Source: Octadecabacter temperatus (lineage in GTDB: Bacteria > Pseudomonadota > Alphaproteobacteria > Rhodobacterales > Rhodobacteraceae). Taken from it: a stretch of 64,000 bases of DNA. The notes beneath the pieces were generated by a model. The model ran no database searches. It had not been told where the DNA came from and saw only the letters and a program-made list of their open reading frames with translations. The DNA lies in assembly GCF_001187845.1 (NCBI RefSeq), contig NZ_CP012160.1, positions 2,912,501 to 2,976,500 of the forward strand. Direction: 5' to 3'. Positions within the stretch are counted from its first letter, which is position 1; every line of letters starts with the position of its first letter. Positions 25,890 through 36,382 of the stretch are shown here, one piece after another. Both the position numbers and the translations under genes were made by a program.

Positions 25890-27479
25890 TTAGTGCCGAA
25901 AATGGCGCATACCCGTAAAGACCATCGCAAGACCGGCCTCATCGGCGGCCGCAATCACTTCGTCATCTCTCATAGACCCACCAGGTTGGATCACGCAAGA
26001 CGCACCAGCCGCAGCAGCTTCAAGCAAACCGTCTGCGAATGGGAAGAACGCGTCTGACGCGACAGCCGCACCTTTGGCGAGGCTTTCCGGCAAACCAAGT
26101 GCATCCGCCATACGTTGCGCTTTGGTCGCAGCAATCAGTGCTGAATCAACACGCGACATTTGCCCAGCGCCAACACCCACAGTTGCACCATCTTTCACGT
26201 AAACAATCGCGTTGGATTTCACGTGCTTGGCTACTTTCCAAGCAAACAACAGATCAGCAAGCTGTTCATCCGTCGGTGCTACCTTGGTCACGACCTTCAG
26301 GTCAGCCGCTGTAATGTGTCCATTGTCTTTGTTCTGCATCAGATACCCACCGGACACTTGGCGAATGGTTTCAGCGACTGCCATCGGATCGGCCAACCCG
26401 CCAGTCGTCAGCAAGCGCAAGTTTTTCTTCGCTGCGAACATCGCTTTGGCTTCATCCGTTACGGACGGCGCGATGACAACTTCAGTGAAAATGCCAGTGA
26501 TCGCCTCAGCGGTTTCCGCATCCAGTTCACCATTCAACGCGATGATACCACCAAACGCAGACGTCTGATCGCACTCAAACGCCGATTTGTAGGCTTCGGC
26601 CAGTGTTGCACCCTTTGCCACGCCGCACGGGTTCGCGTGTTTGATGATCGCAACCGCGGGGCCATCTTCGGCGCTAAACTCGCTAACCAGCTCGAACGCG
26701 GCATCGGTGTCGTTGATGTTGTTATAAGACAGTTCTTTACCCTGATGCTGGGTCGCTGTGGCAACGCCTGCGCGGTTAGAACCATCAGTGTAAAACGCCG
26801 CCGCTTGATGTGGGTTTTCACCGTAGCGCAATGTTTGCGCCAATGTGCCCGCAACAGCCTTGCGGCGTGGTGCAGCGTTTCCAATGGCACCAGCCATCCA
26901 TGTGCTGACAGCCGCATCATACGCCCCCGTGCGTGCATATGCGGTTTGTGCCAACGTCTGGCGGAACGCGAATGACGTCGCGCCGTCGTTGGCGTCCAGC
27001 TCAGCCAGCAGTGCGTCGTAATCTTCAACATCAACAACCACGTTCACGAAGGAATGGTTCTTCGCCGCCGCGCGGATCATCGCAGGGCCACCAATGTCGA
27101 TGTTTTCGATCATTTCGTCGTACTCAGCACCGCGCGCCAAAGCCGCTTCAAACGGGTACAGGTTCACAACCAACAGATCGATCGCGTCAATGTTGTGCTC
27201 TTCCATCGCTGCGACGTGTTCATCGTTGTCACGCAGCGCCAAAAGGCCGCCATGCACACCGGGGTGCAACGTCTTAACACGCCCGTCCATCATCTCAGGG
27301 AAACCTGTCACATCCGCCACATCGCGAACCTCAAGGCCCGCATCACGCAGCGTCTTGGCGCTACCACCTGTCGAGAGCAGCTCAACACCGCGCGCCGCGA
27401 GCGCCTTTCCCAGTTCAATTAGTCCAGTCTTGTCAGAAACAGACAGCAAAGCACGGGAAATAGGGTGAAGGTCAGTCAT
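25890..27479 (-). CDS. purH: Bifunctional AICAR formyltransferase / IMP cyclohydrolase
   Basis: 529 residues, the standard length. PurH performs the last two steps of purine synthesis: formylation of AICAR with 10-formyl-THF and ring closure to IMP. The N-terminal cyclohydrolase part shows [25 protein letters not shown] and [14 protein letters not shown]; the transformylase part has the catalytic KHANPCG and the C-terminal [11 protein letters not shown] and [16 protein letters not shown] 27479 is used because it gives the standard N-terminus; the frame is open upstream. 19 bases after the heparinase-like gene. Confidence 0.97.
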   Translation of the reverse strand: MTDLHPISRALLSVSDKTGLIELGKALAARGVELLSTGGSAKTLRDAGLEVRDVADVTGFPEMMDGRVKTLHPGVHGGLLALRDNDEHVAAMEEHNIDAIDLLVVNLYPFEAALARGAEYDEMIENIDIGGPAMIRAAAKNHSFVNVVVDVEDYDALLAELDANDGATSFAFRQTLAQTAYARTGAYDAAVSTWMAGAIGNAAPRRKAVAGTLAQTLRYGENPHQAAAFYTDGSNRAGVATATQHQGKELSYNNINDTDAAFELVSEFSAEDGPAVAIIKHANPCGVAKGATLAEAYKSAFECDQTSAFGGIIALNGELDAETAEAITGIFTEVVIAPSVTDEAKAMFAAKKNLRLLTTGGLADPMAVAETIRQVSGGYLMQNKDNGHITAADLKVVTKVAPTDEQLADLLFAWKVAKHVKSNAIVYVKDGATVGVGAGQMSRVDSALIAATKAQRMADALGLPESLAKGAAVASDAFFPFADGLLEAAAAGASCVIQPGGSMRDDEVIAAADEAGLAMVFTGMRHFRH

Positions 27480-27498
27480 GTGGGCCCCCTCAGGCAAA

Positions 27499-29268
27499 TC
27501 AATCATCCAGTTCCGAACCGGTCTCTCGTACGTCGCGCAACGCAGTTGGCGTGTCTTGCGCTTTGGACAAGGACCAGCGGATGCGGGTCGCATATGTCAT
27601 TGCGCGTCCGGATAAAACCACCTGTTGCGTCGCACGCGGGCGCAAACGCCCATTTTCTAGATAAACTGACGGTTCAAGGTGCAATTCACCGGCTCCATCA
27701 TGGCGAAACACCCAGATTTCACCCGATTTCTGCGTCAACGAGATCGCCGCGCCGCCTAAATCAATCTCTGCATCGACCTCTGGATGCAGATGGAACCGCA
27801 CAGACCATGGGATGCCTTGCAGCTTTTCACCGTCCAACGCGCGGTCAAACTTCGGCTCATCAACCTTATCGAGAATCGTTAACAGGTCTTCACCAGCCAG
27901 TGCGCGCCCGTCTTGGCTAAGGTCCAGCGTGCGCACATGGGTCAGACCGTGTGATGCGCGGTAACCATCGTGGGCCATGGCAAGGCGACTACCATCCGTG
28001 AGGGCCGATATTTCGGATTGAACATCTTTGGGGCCAACGCTCAAACGTTCAACACCGTCTTTACCAACCACAATCCGTGACGAGGAAACGCCCTCAATCG
28101 AAAGCGTTGAATGACTCGGCGTGGCGCGTCCAGCGCGACGCCATTCGGGACCAAAGCTGCTTCCTGATCCGCAATTCACAATTAACGGACGCCGTCCCGA
28201 TGTAAGCTCAAACGCGAGGGTTGATGCATGGGCCTCTGCATCAGCTGCACCGCTCGGCGGTGCGGCAACATCAGCAATCAAGCTGGTGCGCCCTGCGTGC
28301 ATACGCCCATAGCCCATGTGCAACCCGTTGTCCGGTTGTTCCAACGTACCAACAGACGCCAACGCCTGATCAAGCCAGCCATCCAGCCCGCGCCCGCCAC
28401 CATGAAAACGTGCCAACCCACCATCAGAATGACGCATCGCACGCAGTGCAGGTGCAATCCGTGCCATAGCGGCGCTTAACGATTGAGGAACCTCACGCTC
28501 GGCATCGCGCAAAGCGGAATCAACCCAAGTAAATAGAGTTAGAATTTGCAGCAACTCTTCGGGGTTACGTGATGGAATGCCACCATCAGGTCCGATCTGG
28601 CTTTTGCAATCGCGCATCAAGACTGAAACCGCAGGCTCTACACGATCTTCCATACCTTGCAGCGACAGACCCGCATAAATCATACCCGCGAGGGCCTCAA
28701 ACCTTGGCAGCCCAGCGCGCGCGACATGCCAGCGACGCGAAAGAAAGATCGCCTGCTGCGCAGCGGATCGAAAATACGCTTCCGATGTTTCCTTATCAGC
28801 GCCACGCAGCAAGAAAAATCCATGTGCGATCCAGCGGATCAGGCGACGCCCCGTAATGTCAGGCGTCCACCCTGCCCCGCGTCCGTGGCCGTACCGGGCA
28901 ATCCAGTCAACCAACCAGCTTTGCGCAAGTTGACGTGCTTTCACGTCCCCCACGGCCGCCAGATCATCAAGCCATTCAAATCCGTGGGCAGAATTCGTTG
29001 ACGTATCAACCCGTTCTGCGGCTTCCCAAATGCTCATTGATGGAGCTTCGATCAGATGGCCAGAGAACAGGAAATTGCCAGCAAGCAACTGACGGCCCCG
29101 CGCAAAATGGCCAATCATCTTTGGTTCAGGGTTGGACTTAAACCCAGTTGCGGGGCGCGAACGCGCTGCACGGCGCGCATGCAGCCGGTTCATAAGACGC
29201 ACGCGTCTTGAATAGGTGTCAGTTGTGTCGACCACGTCGTCTTGCCTCTCGCCCGTGCTATTCAGCAT
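27499..29268 (-). CDS. Heparinase II/III family protein
   Basis: 589 residues with an N-terminal all-helical toroid (about 60-330, including [20 protein letters not shown]) and a C-terminal beta-sheet heparinase II/III domain (about 350-580, including [20 protein letters not shown] and SHSTLSIEG). Family members are polysaccharide lyases, but this clade carries one copy fixed between rsmB and purH, with unknown substrate, perhaps in cell-envelope polysaccharide turnover. No signal peptide is evident. The exact start is unclear: the first 25 residues are polar and Met26 or Met51 could also serve. Confidence 0.88.
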   Translation of the reverse strand: MLNSTGERQDDVVDTTDTYSRRVRLMNRLHARRAARSRPATGFKSNPEPKMIGHFARGRQLLAGNFLFSGHLIEAPSMSIWEAAERVDTSTNSAHGFEWLDDLAAVGDVKARQLAQSWLVDWIARYGHGRGAGWTPDITGRRLIRWIAHGFFLLRGADKETSEAYFRSAAQQAIFLSRRWHVARAGLPRFEALAGMIYAGLSLQGMEDRVEPAVSVLMRDCKSQIGPDGGIPSRNPEELLQILTLFTWVDSALRDAEREVPQSLSAAMARIAPALRAMRHSDGGLARFHGGGRGLDGWLDQALASVGTLEQPDNGLHMGYGRMHAGRTSLIADVAAPPSGAADAEAHASTLAFELTSGRRPLIVNCGSGSSFGPEWRRAGRATPSHSTLSIEGVSSSRIVVGKDGVERLSVGPKDVQSEISALTDGSRLAMAHDGYRASHGLTHVRTLDLSQDGRALAGEDLLTILDKVDEPKFDRALDGEKLQGIPWSVRFHLHPEVDAEIDLGGAAISLTQKSGEIWVFRHDGAGELHLEPSVYLENGRLRPRATQQVVLSGRAMTYATRIRWSLSKAQDTPTALRDVRETGSELDD

Positions 29269-29307
29269 CTTTGCGTTATGGCCTTATACGTTGGGTCGCG
29301 CTCTAAG

Positions 29308-30585
29308 TCACTGGGGCTTTCGCAATTGCGCGATGTAAAACCCGTCCATCCCGCCTTGCTCGGCCCAATAATCAGGCCGCAAGCGCAGTCCACCATCCTC
29401 TGTGCGCCATGCGGCATCAATACCACTGCGCTCAAGCGCGGCGGCTTCAACTTTCAGACCAGCGTGGCGTTCCAGCGCTTCTTCAACCTGAACTTCGCCC
29501 TCATCCGGCAACAGCGAACAGGTGCAAAACACCAAACGCCCACCCGGTTTAAGCAAGCTAAGCGCGTGGTCGATCATCCGCGCTTGCTGATCAATCAGCA
29601 TCCCAAACTCAGACCCATCTTTGGCATAGGGCAAATCAGGGTGACGGCGGATCGTGCCAGTCGCTGAACACGGTGCATCCAACAAAATCGCATCAAACCC
29701 GTCTTCGGTGAATGCAAATGCATCCGACTTAACGGTCTTTGCGCTTAGCCCTGTGCGTTTCAAGTTTTCACCAACACGGATCATACGCCCCTCGGATGCG
29801 TCCACAGCAGTCACATCAGCGCCAGCAGCGGCCAGTTGCATGGTCTTCCCACCCGGTGCAGCACATAGGTCGAGGATTTTTTCTCCCTTTTGCGGGTCAA
29901 GCACCAGCACTGGAATCGCGGCGGCAGCATCTTGAACCCACCAATCACCCGCCTCAAATCCGGGCAAGGCGGACACTTGACCTGCATCCTTCAACCGGAT
30001 CGACCCAGTCGGCAAAATCTCGCCCTTCAATACGTCATTTGCGGCCTTCACATCGCCCTTAACCGTAATATCAAGCGGCGCACCGGCAAACTGAACCGCT
30101 TCGATCGCGGCGATAACCTCAGGGCCGTACGCGTCTTTAAGTGGCTTGCGCAACCAACCGGGCATGCGTGGAAGTGCGAGCTTGGCCCAACCTTCTGGCC
30201 CTTCAGAGGCAACCTTGCGCAAAACCGCATTCACCAGCCCCTTCATGGAAGACGTACGCTTGTTGCGTGCGACCATTTCGACACCAGCGTTCACAACGCC
30301 ATGCGCCGCTTCACCACCCGCAAGCTCAACCGTGCAAAGACGCAGCACGTTGCGCACCTGCAACGGCGGAGTTTTCTGCAAGAACCGCGCAAGCATCCGG
30401 TCCGCACGCGCCAAACCGCGCAATGTCTCTGTCGCTAGGCGCTGGGCGCGGGCGCGATCTTCTGGCGACAGGTGCTGTAACGCCCCCTCACCGATCACCT
30501 CGGGAAGCAATTTCCCCTCTCCGGTGACCTGATCGAGCATGTAAAGTGCGGCCCTGCGTGGCCCGAGGCCCTGTTGCTGCGACAT
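29308..30585 (-). CDS. rsmB: 16S rRNA m5C967 methyltransferase
   Basis: 425 residues. An N-terminal NusB-like RNA-binding domain (ARRAALYMLDQVTGEGKL..., about 5-130) precedes the RsmB methyltransferase domain. The AdoMet-binding motif appears as KILDLCAAPGGKTMQLAAAG, and the catalytic cysteines as LLDAPCSATGTIRRHPD and RLVFCTCSLLPDEGE. It modifies 16S rRNA during assembly. It heads the leftward run that continues through the heparinase-like gene and purH and is divergent from the sdhAF4-like gene. Confidence 0.96.
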   Translation of the reverse strand: MSQQQGLGPRRAALYMLDQVTGEGKLLPEVIGEGALQHLSPEDRARAQRLATETLRGLARADRMLARFLQKTPPLQVRNVLRLCTVELAGGEAAHGVVNAGVEMVARNKRTSSMKGLVNAVLRKVASEGPEGWAKLALPRMPGWLRKPLKDAYGPEVIAAIEAVQFAGAPLDITVKGDVKAANDVLKGEILPTGSIRLKDAGQVSALPGFEAGDWWVQDAAAAIPVLVLDPQKGEKILDLCAAPGGKTMQLAAAGADVTAVDASEGRMIRVGENLKRTGLSAKTVKSDAFAFTEDGFDAILLDAPCSATGTIRRHPDLPYAKDGSEFGMLIDQQARMIDHALSLLKPGGRLVFCTCSLLPDEGEVQVEEALERHAGLKVEAAALERSGIDAAWRTEDGGLRLRPDYWAEQGGMDGFYIAQLRKPQ

Positions 30586-30650
30586 CTGTTATCCTTGGCT
30601 ATTGATCGCTGCGGGGTATATCACACATACAACCACCGCAAGGAGCCGAC

Positions 30651-30827
30651 ATGAGTGATCCGCACAAAGACCTGCCCGATGCCGCCAAACGCGCACTGGC
30701 AGAAGCCGATGAACGTCGCAAAAACGACAAATCCGCTGACCTGCCAGCAGAGCTCGGGGGCCGCGACGGGCCAGAGCCCGTGCGTTTTGGCGATTGGGAG
30801 AAAAAGGGTATCGCAGTCGACTTTTAA
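30651..30827 (+). CDS. DUF1674 / succinate dehydrogenase assembly factor 4 homologue
   Basis: 58 residues starting MSDPHKDLPDAAKRALAEAD and ending RFGDWEKKGIAVDF. The C-terminal 'R(F/Y)GDWEKKG...DF' signature is diagnostic of the SDHAF4 (DUF1674) family, which in mitochondria and related bacteria binds flavinylated SdhA and promotes its assembly with SdhB. The N-terminal half is charged and probably disordered. ATG 30651 has AAGGAG eight bases upstream. Single gene, divergent from rsmB and convergent with dapB (24 bases apart). No sdh genes are in the window. Confidence 0.9.
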   Translation: MSDPHKDLPDAAKRALAEADERRKNDKSADLPAELGGRDGPEPVRFGDWEKKGIAVDF

Positions 30828-30851
30828 CTTACCAATCAACGGTTCCGGTAA

Positions 30852-31670
30852 TCAGCCCTCAGACAACCCCAGAACATCAAGCATATCGTAGCTGCCTGGC
30901 TTCTTGTCTTGACCCCAAATCGCGGCTTTCAGTGCGCCACGGGCAAAAATCGCGCGGTCCGTGGCAATATGGGTCAGCTTGATACGCTCCCCAGCGGCTG
31001 CAAACAGCACATCATGTTCACCAACAATGTCGCCACCACGAATGGCGCTGAACCCAATGTCGCCACGCGTGCGTGCACCTGTGATTCCGTCGCGACCAGA
31101 ATCGCTCACGTCACTTAGCGATACACCGCGCCCTTCGGCGGCAGCTTCACCCAACATCAAAGCCGTACCTGACGGTGCGTCGACCTTATGGTGGTGGTGC
31201 GCTTCAATAACCTCGATATCGAAATCTTCATCAAGCGCTGCAGCAACCTTTTTGGTCAGTTGCACCAACAGGTTAACGCCCAGCGACATATTCCCTGCCC
31301 GCACAATCACCGCGTGATGCGCAGCGGCGTCTAGCTTTTTAATATCCTCGTCCGTCAGCCCCGTCGTGCCAATAACATGCACAGCGTGCGCCTGCGCTGC
31401 CAATTCTGCGAACCCAATCGTCGCTGCCGGTGCTGTAAAATCAATAATTGCTTGGGCTTTGGCAAATGTTTCAACCGGATCATCACTCACGGTAACGCCC
31501 AACGCCACACCGCCCATCGCAACACCTACATCCTGACCGACCCAATCATGGCCTGTGCGTTCCAACACACCAACCAATTTACACGCCTCGGACGCCTGAA
31601 CAGCATTGATCAACATCTGACCCATACGGCCAGATCCACCTGTCACCACAATCCCTGGCAAATCCGTCAT
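30852..31670 (-). CDS. dapB: 4-hydroxy-tetrahydrodipicolinate reductase
   Basis: 272 residues. DapB performs the NAD(P)H-dependent second step of the lysine/diaminopimelate branch. Rossmann motif [16 protein letters not shown] is at the N-terminus; the catalytic and substrate-binding loop [18 protein letters not shown] is at about residues 155-175. ATG 31670 gives the normal start; open frame upstream to 31760 is not conserved. Divergent from rbfA. Confidence 0.97.
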   Translation of the reverse strand: MTDLPGIVVTGGSGRMGQMLINAVQASEACKLVGVLERTGHDWVGQDVGVAMGGVALGVTVSDDPVETFAKAQAIIDFTAPAATIGFAELAAQAHAVHVIGTTGLTDEDIKKLDAAAHHAVIVRAGNMSLGVNLLVQLTKKVAAALDEDFDIEVIEAHHHHKVDAPSGTALMLGEAAAEGRGVSLSDVSDSGRDGITGARTRGDIGFSAIRGGDIVGEHDVLFAAAGERIKLTHIATDRAIFARGALKAAIWGQDKKPGSYDMLDVLGLSEG

Positions 31671-31739
31671 GTTGTATCCTTCCGTCACATTGGCGTTGGC
31701 ATGCTTGGCAAGCCGCCCCACACCCCTTACATGGGCTGC

Positions 31740-32156
31740 ATGGCAAAGAACAGTTTTCAAGGCAAGGACGGTCCATCAACGCGGCAATTGCGCGTTGGCG
31801 AATTGATCCGTCGAACAATGTCGCAGCTTTTGCAGCGCGGTGAGGTCCATGACCCCGACCTGCAACGCATGTCTATTACCGTAGGCGAAGTGCGCATGAC
31901 CCCCGATCTTTCGATCGCGACCTGTTTCGTTCTGCCCCTTGGTGGCAAGGATGCAGACCTCGCGATTGCGGCACTCGCGCGAAATAAGGGTGAGCTTAGG
32001 CACCTCATTTCCAAAGACGTAAAGCTCAAGGTCACGCCGGACCTGCGGTTCCGTATCGACGATATGTACGACCGCATGGACGCCACCCGCGCCATGTTCG
32101 CAGAAGACCGCGTCGCCAAAGACGTCGCAGCACCTGATTCTGACGAGGACGCGTAA
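31740..32156 (+). CDS. rbfA: 30S ribosome-binding factor A
   Basis: 138 residues with the KH-like fold. RbfA binds immature 30S subunits near the 16S 5' helix and helps late maturation, especially in the cold. Visible: the N-terminal [40 protein letters not shown] and the C-terminal [16 protein letters not shown]. The acidic tail (DSDEDA) is a normal extension. Its stop overlaps the start of the next gene by one base (TAATG). Confidence 0.95.
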   Translation: MAKNSFQGKDGPSTRQLRVGELIRRTMSQLLQRGEVHDPDLQRMSITVGEVRMTPDLSIATCFVLPLGGKDADLAIAALARNKGELRHLISKDVKLKVTPDLRFRIDDMYDRMDATRAMFAEDRVAKDVAAPDSDEDA

Positions 32157-32881
32157 TGCGTTGGCTGGCCGCTCTCGCGCTGCTGGCCTCTCCTGCGGCC
32201 GCCGAAGACCACCTCGAGGTGGTCTGTGATGACGTAAGCCACCTTGGTGCATCCTATACGCTATGTGAAATACCGGCTGGCAGCGATATGCAGCTGTTCT
32301 TGCGTGATGATCAGGGCGCAGTGTTGGGCAGCTTTTCCGCCGTCGAAGAGAACGAAAGCCGTCCGTTACTGTTCGCAATGAATGCCGGCATGTACCACGC
32401 TGACCGCGCGCCCGTTGGCCACTATGTCGAAGATAGCATCGAGGAAATGCGCGTTATCACCTCGGATGGCCCCGGTAATTTCGGCCTCCTCCCAAATGGT
32501 GTTTTCTGCATTGGTGATGGTCTGCACGTTTTTGAAACGAACGACTATGTCACCCAAACTCCGACCTGTGAGTACGCGACCCAGTCCGGCCCCATGTTGG
32601 TGATTGATGGCGCACTGCATCCTCGCTTCATTCCAAACGGCACGTCGAAATTCATCCGCAATGGTGTTGGAACGTTTGAAGACGGTTCACTCTCTGTGTT
32701 CGCGATCTCGAACGAACCCGTAAATTTTCACAACTTTGCCACCCTGTTTCGCGATGTCATCAACGCGGACAACGCACTATACTTCGATGGTAAAGTAAGC
32801 CGCCTATATTCCCCGTCGAACAACCGGTCCGATTTTGGCTGGCAGCTTGGCCCAATCGTAGGTGTGCTCGCGCCGCAATAG
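32156..32881 (+). CDS. Phosphodiester glycosidase (NAGPA-like) family exported protein
   Basis: 241 residues with a signal peptide ([18 protein letters not shown]). The mature part looks like the NAGPA/phosphodiester glycosidase domain, named for the enzyme that uncovers mannose 6-phosphate; in bacteria it probably acts on cell-wall or capsule sugars. Characteristic segments are LLFAMNAGMYHADRAPVGHY, NFGLLPNGVFCIGD and QSGPMLVIDGALHPRF. It overlaps rbfA by one base and lies 68 bases upstream of truB, so it is inserted in the rbfA-truB unit. Confidence 0.85.
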   Translation: MRWLAALALLASPAAAEDHLEVVCDDVSHLGASYTLCEIPAGSDMQLFLRDDQGAVLGSFSAVEENESRPLLFAMNAGMYHADRAPVGHYVEDSIEEMRVITSDGPGNFGLLPNGVFCIGDGLHVFETNDYVTQTPTCEYATQSGPMLVIDGALHPRFIPNGTSKFIRNGVGTFEDGSLSVFAISNEPVNFHNFATLFRDVINADNALYFDGKVSRLYSPSNNRSDFGWQLGPIVGVLAPQ

Positions 32882-32949
32882 CCACTGCTTGACGCCACGG
32901 GTTGGGCAGACTACCCCGCCCGCTTGACCTGATTTCCGGAGTTCTTCAC

Positions 32950-33852
32950 ATGGCACGTAAACGCAAAGGCCGCGACCTGCACGGGTGGCTTGTGGTGGAT
33001 AAACCTGCGGGAATCACCTCGACATCTGTCGTGAACAAAGTGAAATGGGCGCTTGATGCAAAAAAGGCTGGCCATGCCGGCACGCTCGATCCCGAAGCAA
33101 CCGGTGTTTTGGCCGTGGCTTTGGGCGAAGCGACCAAGACAGTCCCCTACATCACGGACGCGCTAAAGGCCTATACCTTCACCGTGCGCCTTGGTCAGAA
33201 AACCAACACCGACGATGCAGAGGGCGAAGTCACTGACGAAAGTGACAAGCGCCCAACCGACGATGAAATCAAAGCACAGCTCGGGCAGTTCGTTGGCGAC
33301 ATCATGCAAGTCCCACCGTTGTTCTCCGCCGTTAAAATCGACGGTCAACGCGCCTATAAACGTGCACGTGACGGTGAAGACTTCGAAATCGATGCCCGTC
33401 CCCTTTGGGTTGAAGAACTGCTGCTTATCGACCGCCCAGATCAGGACCACGTCACCCTAGAAATGACCTGCGGCAAGGGCGGCTACGTTCGCTCAATCGC
33501 ACGTGACTTGGGCGAAGCACTAGGCTGTCACGGCCACGTGCGCGAGCTGCGCCGAGTCTGGTCCGGCCCGTTTGACGCCAAAGACGGCGTCACGCTTGAA
33601 CAGCTGGACGAGAATGCCAAAACCGAAGCGCTCGATCACTTAATCCTCCCGCTTGAAGTAGGCCTCGATGAATTGCCCCGCGTGCATTGCCCAGAATCCA
33701 GCATCATCAAACTGCGCAACGGCAACCCCGCGCTTGTCATGGGCGATGTTGAGTATGGCGATGAATGCTGGGCCGAACATGATGGCCAAGCGATCGCCGT
33801 CGGCATCTTCAAAGCAGGTGAAATTCACCCAACGCGGGTTTTCGTGCGTTAA
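32950..33852 (+). CDS. truB: tRNA pseudouridine-55 synthase
   Basis: 300 residues. TruB makes the universal pseudouridine at tRNA position 55. Visible: [20 protein letters not shown], the catalytic aspartate in [20 protein letters not shown], and the [20 protein letters not shown] and [16 protein letters not shown] motifs. ATG 32950 is the normal start. Convergent with, and overlapping by 4 bases, a VOC protein gene. Confidence 0.97.
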   Translation: MARKRKGRDLHGWLVVDKPAGITSTSVVNKVKWALDAKKAGHAGTLDPEATGVLAVALGEATKTVPYITDALKAYTFTVRLGQKTNTDDAEGEVTDESDKRPTDDEIKAQLGQFVGDIMQVPPLFSAVKIDGQRAYKRARDGEDFEIDARPLWVEELLLIDRPDQDHVTLEMTCGKGGYVRSIARDLGEALGCHGHVRELRRVWSGPFDAKDGVTLEQLDENAKTEALDHLILPLEVGLDELPRVHCPESSIIKLRNGNPALVMGDVEYGDECWAEHDGQAIAVGIFKAGEIHPTRVFVR

Positions 33853-34217
33853 CGATGCTGGTCTATCAGGATCGGATTGCCATCCGGATCAATAACCACA
33901 AATGACCCGATACCGGTGTCTTCTCCGGCTTCTTGGCTCACCTCATGCCCCGCAGCTTTCACCTTGGCCTTAATATCACGCACATCGTCAAACGGATTCA
34001 CTTCGCCCGCTGACTGGTCCCACCCTGGGTTAAACGTCAGCATGTTTCGCTCAAACATACCCTGAAACAGCCCAACCAGCGTCTCGCCGTTCTTCATTAT
34101 TGCGTAATTATGCTCAACTGTTCCGCCAAAATGGATGAACCCTAGGTCCCCATAGAACGCCATAGATTTACTGAGGTCTTTGACCGTGAGACTGATTGAA
34201 AATGCGCCGAGTTTCAT
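33849..34217 (-). CDS. VOC (glyoxalase/bleomycin resistance) family protein
   Basis: 122 residues with the paired beta-alpha-beta-beta-beta modules of the VOC superfamily: [20 protein letters not shown] at the N-terminus and the C-terminal [19 protein letters not shown]. Such proteins are small metal-dependent enzymes or binding proteins; the substrate cannot be read. It is the only leftward gene inside an otherwise rightward cluster, and its end overlaps truB by four bases. Confidence 0.9.
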   Translation of the reverse strand: MKLGAFSISLTVKDLSKSMAFYGDLGFIHFGGTVEHNYAIMKNGETLVGLFQGMFERNMLTFNPGWDQSAGEVNPFDDVRDIKAKVKAAGHEVSQEAGEDTGIGSFVVIDPDGNPILIDQHR

Positions 34218-34280
34218 GATGTATCCTTTCGATTTGGCCCTACCCTAGCACAAATTGGCCAAGGTCGGCATAAGCACCCC

Positions 34281-34793
34281 ATGATCACACGCACACATAC
34301 CAAAGGCGACGCACCCTCAACCGCCATTTATTCTGATTGCGAACGCTACCGTTATTCCCTGACGCGGATATGGGACGACGCCGGAAGCAAGGTGCATTTC
34401 GTTATGCTCAACCCTTCCACCGCAACCGAAGTGCAAAATGATCCAACCGTTGAGCGCTGCGAACGTCGTGCGCGCGCGTTGGGGCATGGCGGCTTTCGCG
34501 TGACCAACATTTTTGCGTGGCGCGATACAGACCCACGCAACATGCGCGCCGCCGCCGAACCAATCGGCGAAGCGAACGACGACACAATCCGCGAAGGCGC
34601 GGCTTGGGCTGATGTCACGATTTGCGCGTGGGGCGCACATGGGGAACACCTAGCACGAGGTGCCGAAGTCGCCGTGCTTTTGCAGAAAACCGGCGCCGAT
34701 CTGATGCATCTAGGGCTGACCAAAGCAGGCCACCCAAAGCACCCCCTCTATATCGCCTACACCCAACAACCTGAGCCTTGGCAGCGCCCTTAA
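34281..34793 (+). CDS. DUF1643 domain protein
   Basis: 170 residues. The family signature appears as HFVMLNPSTA near residue 40, followed by DPTVERCERRARALG, VTNIFAWRDTDPRNM and a C-terminal GHPKHPLY. DUF1643 proteins are cytosolic and widespread, with no established function. Divergent from the VOC gene across 63 bases. Confidence 0.92.
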   Translation: MITRTHTKGDAPSTAIYSDCERYRYSLTRIWDDAGSKVHFVMLNPSTATEVQNDPTVERCERRARALGHGGFRVTNIFAWRDTDPRNMRAAAEPIGEANDDTIREGAAWADVTICAWGAHGEHLARGAEVAVLLQKTGADLMHLGLTKAGHPKHPLYIAYTQQPEPWQRP

Positions 34794-34905
34794 CGCAATA
34801 CGTTGTTAACCAGTTAGCTATTGTTTTAAGGATTTTGAGAGCCTTTGAGTGTATCCACAGATCAATGCAGGCCATGTGCTTGTCGTTTGAAAAAGGTCAT
34901 TTGAT

Positions 34906-35796
34906 ATGCTCGCAATCCTAGGTCTCCTCGGCGTCGCCCTCGCTGGAACTGCATTTGTCAGCCTTCCAACTGGAGGCGAACAAGGTGACGCCCCCGAACC
35001 TGAAGAGAATATCGATAATGGTCTTCAAGATACCGATTTGTTGGATCTTGCAGCGCCGAACGATAGCCTCATTGGGTCAGATGACGGTATCACGGCTGAA
35101 ACAACCGACGGGTACGACGAATTCTATGGTGGCGATGGCGCTGACATTGCCAACGGGCAGGACGGCGGTGACTATCTTGATGGCCGCGGCGGCGATGACA
35201 CGCTGCACGGTGACGCCGGCGATGACCATATTCACGGCGGCGCTGGCGACGACGAAGTTGCAGGTGGCGACGGCGATGACCTCGTCTTCGGCTACATTGG
35301 CGATGACGACATGACAGGCGGAACCGGCTATGATTCCCTCATCGCGGGTGACGGCGACGATGCGCTTGATGGCGGTGAAGGAAACGACACGCTTCTTGGC
35401 GGATATGGCGATGACACGCTGATCGGCGGCGCGGGGAATGATAACCTTCAAGGCAGTGAAGGTGACGATCTGATCGATGGCGTCACTGGTGAAGAAACCG
35501 CCGAAAGGGACTACCTCAATGGCAGTGAAGGGCGCGACACGCTGATCGGCAATGACGGCGATGTTATGTCAGGCGGCGCAGACAGTGACCGCTTTGAGGT
35601 CGACAGTGGCACCGTTTCCATCATGGACTACTCCGACGAGGATGTGTTGGTCCTTAATTTTGAAGGCACCCCTCCGGAATTAACCACGCAAACCACGTCA
35701 AACGGGACAGTGCTCCTTGCAAATGGCGCTCCGGTGGCTTCGCTGTTCGGCGTGACATCATTTGATGTCGGCACGGTCCAACTCATCGCTTCTTAA
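34906..35796 (+). CDS. RTX-type calcium-binding protein with 13 tandem nonapeptides
   Basis: 296 residues. A hydrophobic segment at 1-20 (MLAILGLLGVALAGTAFVSL) could be a membrane anchor or uncleaved signal. From about residue 75 to 195 there are about 13 uninterrupted nonapeptides of the GGxGxDxUx type (GDDTLHGDA, GGAGNDNLQ and similar), which fold into a calcium-filled parallel beta roll. The C-terminal domain (DSDRFEVDSG, VLVLNFEGTPP) resembles the capping region of RTX proteins. RTX proteins normally leave by a type I exporter with a C-terminal signal; none of that apparatus is nearby. The DNA is very repetitive, so assembly errors are possible. Confidence 0.88.
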   Translation: MLAILGLLGVALAGTAFVSLPTGGEQGDAPEPEENIDNGLQDTDLLDLAAPNDSLIGSDDGITAETTDGYDEFYGGDGADIANGQDGGDYLDGRGGDDTLHGDAGDDHIHGGAGDDEVAGGDGDDLVFGYIGDDDMTGGTGYDSLIAGDGDDALDGGEGNDTLLGGYGDDTLIGGAGNDNLQGSEGDDLIDGVTGEETAERDYLNGSEGRDTLIGNDGDVMSGGADSDRFEVDSGTVSIMDYSDEDVLVLNFEGTPPELTTQTTSNGTVLLANGAPVASLFGVTSFDVGTVQLIAS

Positions 35797-35958
35797 TTCC
35801 AGTTCACCAACGCGTTTGTATTTTTCCTTTGCCTAAACGGGGGAATCTTCCTATACGCCCGCAATCATCCCCAATGTACTGGGGGTGTTCACCCTCCACG
35901 GGCCCTGCTGGACGACATCCCGGCTTGTGCCATCCACCCTTTTGATAAGGAGACCCCG

Positions 35959-36228
35959 ATGTCGATTACTGCTGAAGAAAAAACACGCTTGATGAAAGAA
36001 TTCGCGACCAAAGAAGGCGACACAGGTTCGCCGGAAGTACAGGTTGCTATCCTTACATCCCGCATCACGACACTCACAGAGCACTTCAAGACCCACAAGA
36101 AAGACAACCACGGTCGTCGTGGTCTTTTGAAAATGGTTGCTCTGCGTCGCAAGCTTTTGGACTACACCAAAGGCAAAGATGAGGCCCGTTACCAGGACCT
36201 GATCAAACGTCTCGGCATCCGTCGTTAA
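35959..36228 (+). CDS. rpsO: 30S ribosomal protein S15
   Basis: 89 residues, standard length, starting [20 protein letters not shown]. uS15 binds the 16S central domain. Visible: the [16 protein letters not shown] and [16 protein letters not shown] motifs that contact rRNA. ATG 35959 has AAGGAG upstream. It ends with its own terminator; pnp, its usual immediate neighbour, is 2.5 kb further on. The 162 bases upstream hold no gene. Confidence 0.98.
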   Translation: MSITAEEKTRLMKEFATKEGDTGSPEVQVAILTSRITTLTEHFKTHKKDNHGRRGLLKMVALRRKLLDYTKGKDEARYQDLIKRLGIRR

Positions 36229-36321
36229 ACCGACAATTCGCAGAATTGGCGGAGTGCGCAGGCAGCGTTTTACTTCAAAACGCGTTGCGCACCCCGTTTC
36301 AAGTTCTCGCCAAATTATTCG

Positions 36322-36356
36322 AAACCGCCCCAGCCTCGCTCGGGCGGTTTTGTTTT
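36322..36356 (+). terminator. Rho-independent terminator of rpsO
   Basis: Stem AAACCGCCC/GGGCGGTTT with a 10-base loop, followed by TGTTTT. Confidence 0.85.
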
Positions 36357-36382
36357 GCCCGCAAGCAGGATAGCTCTCACCT

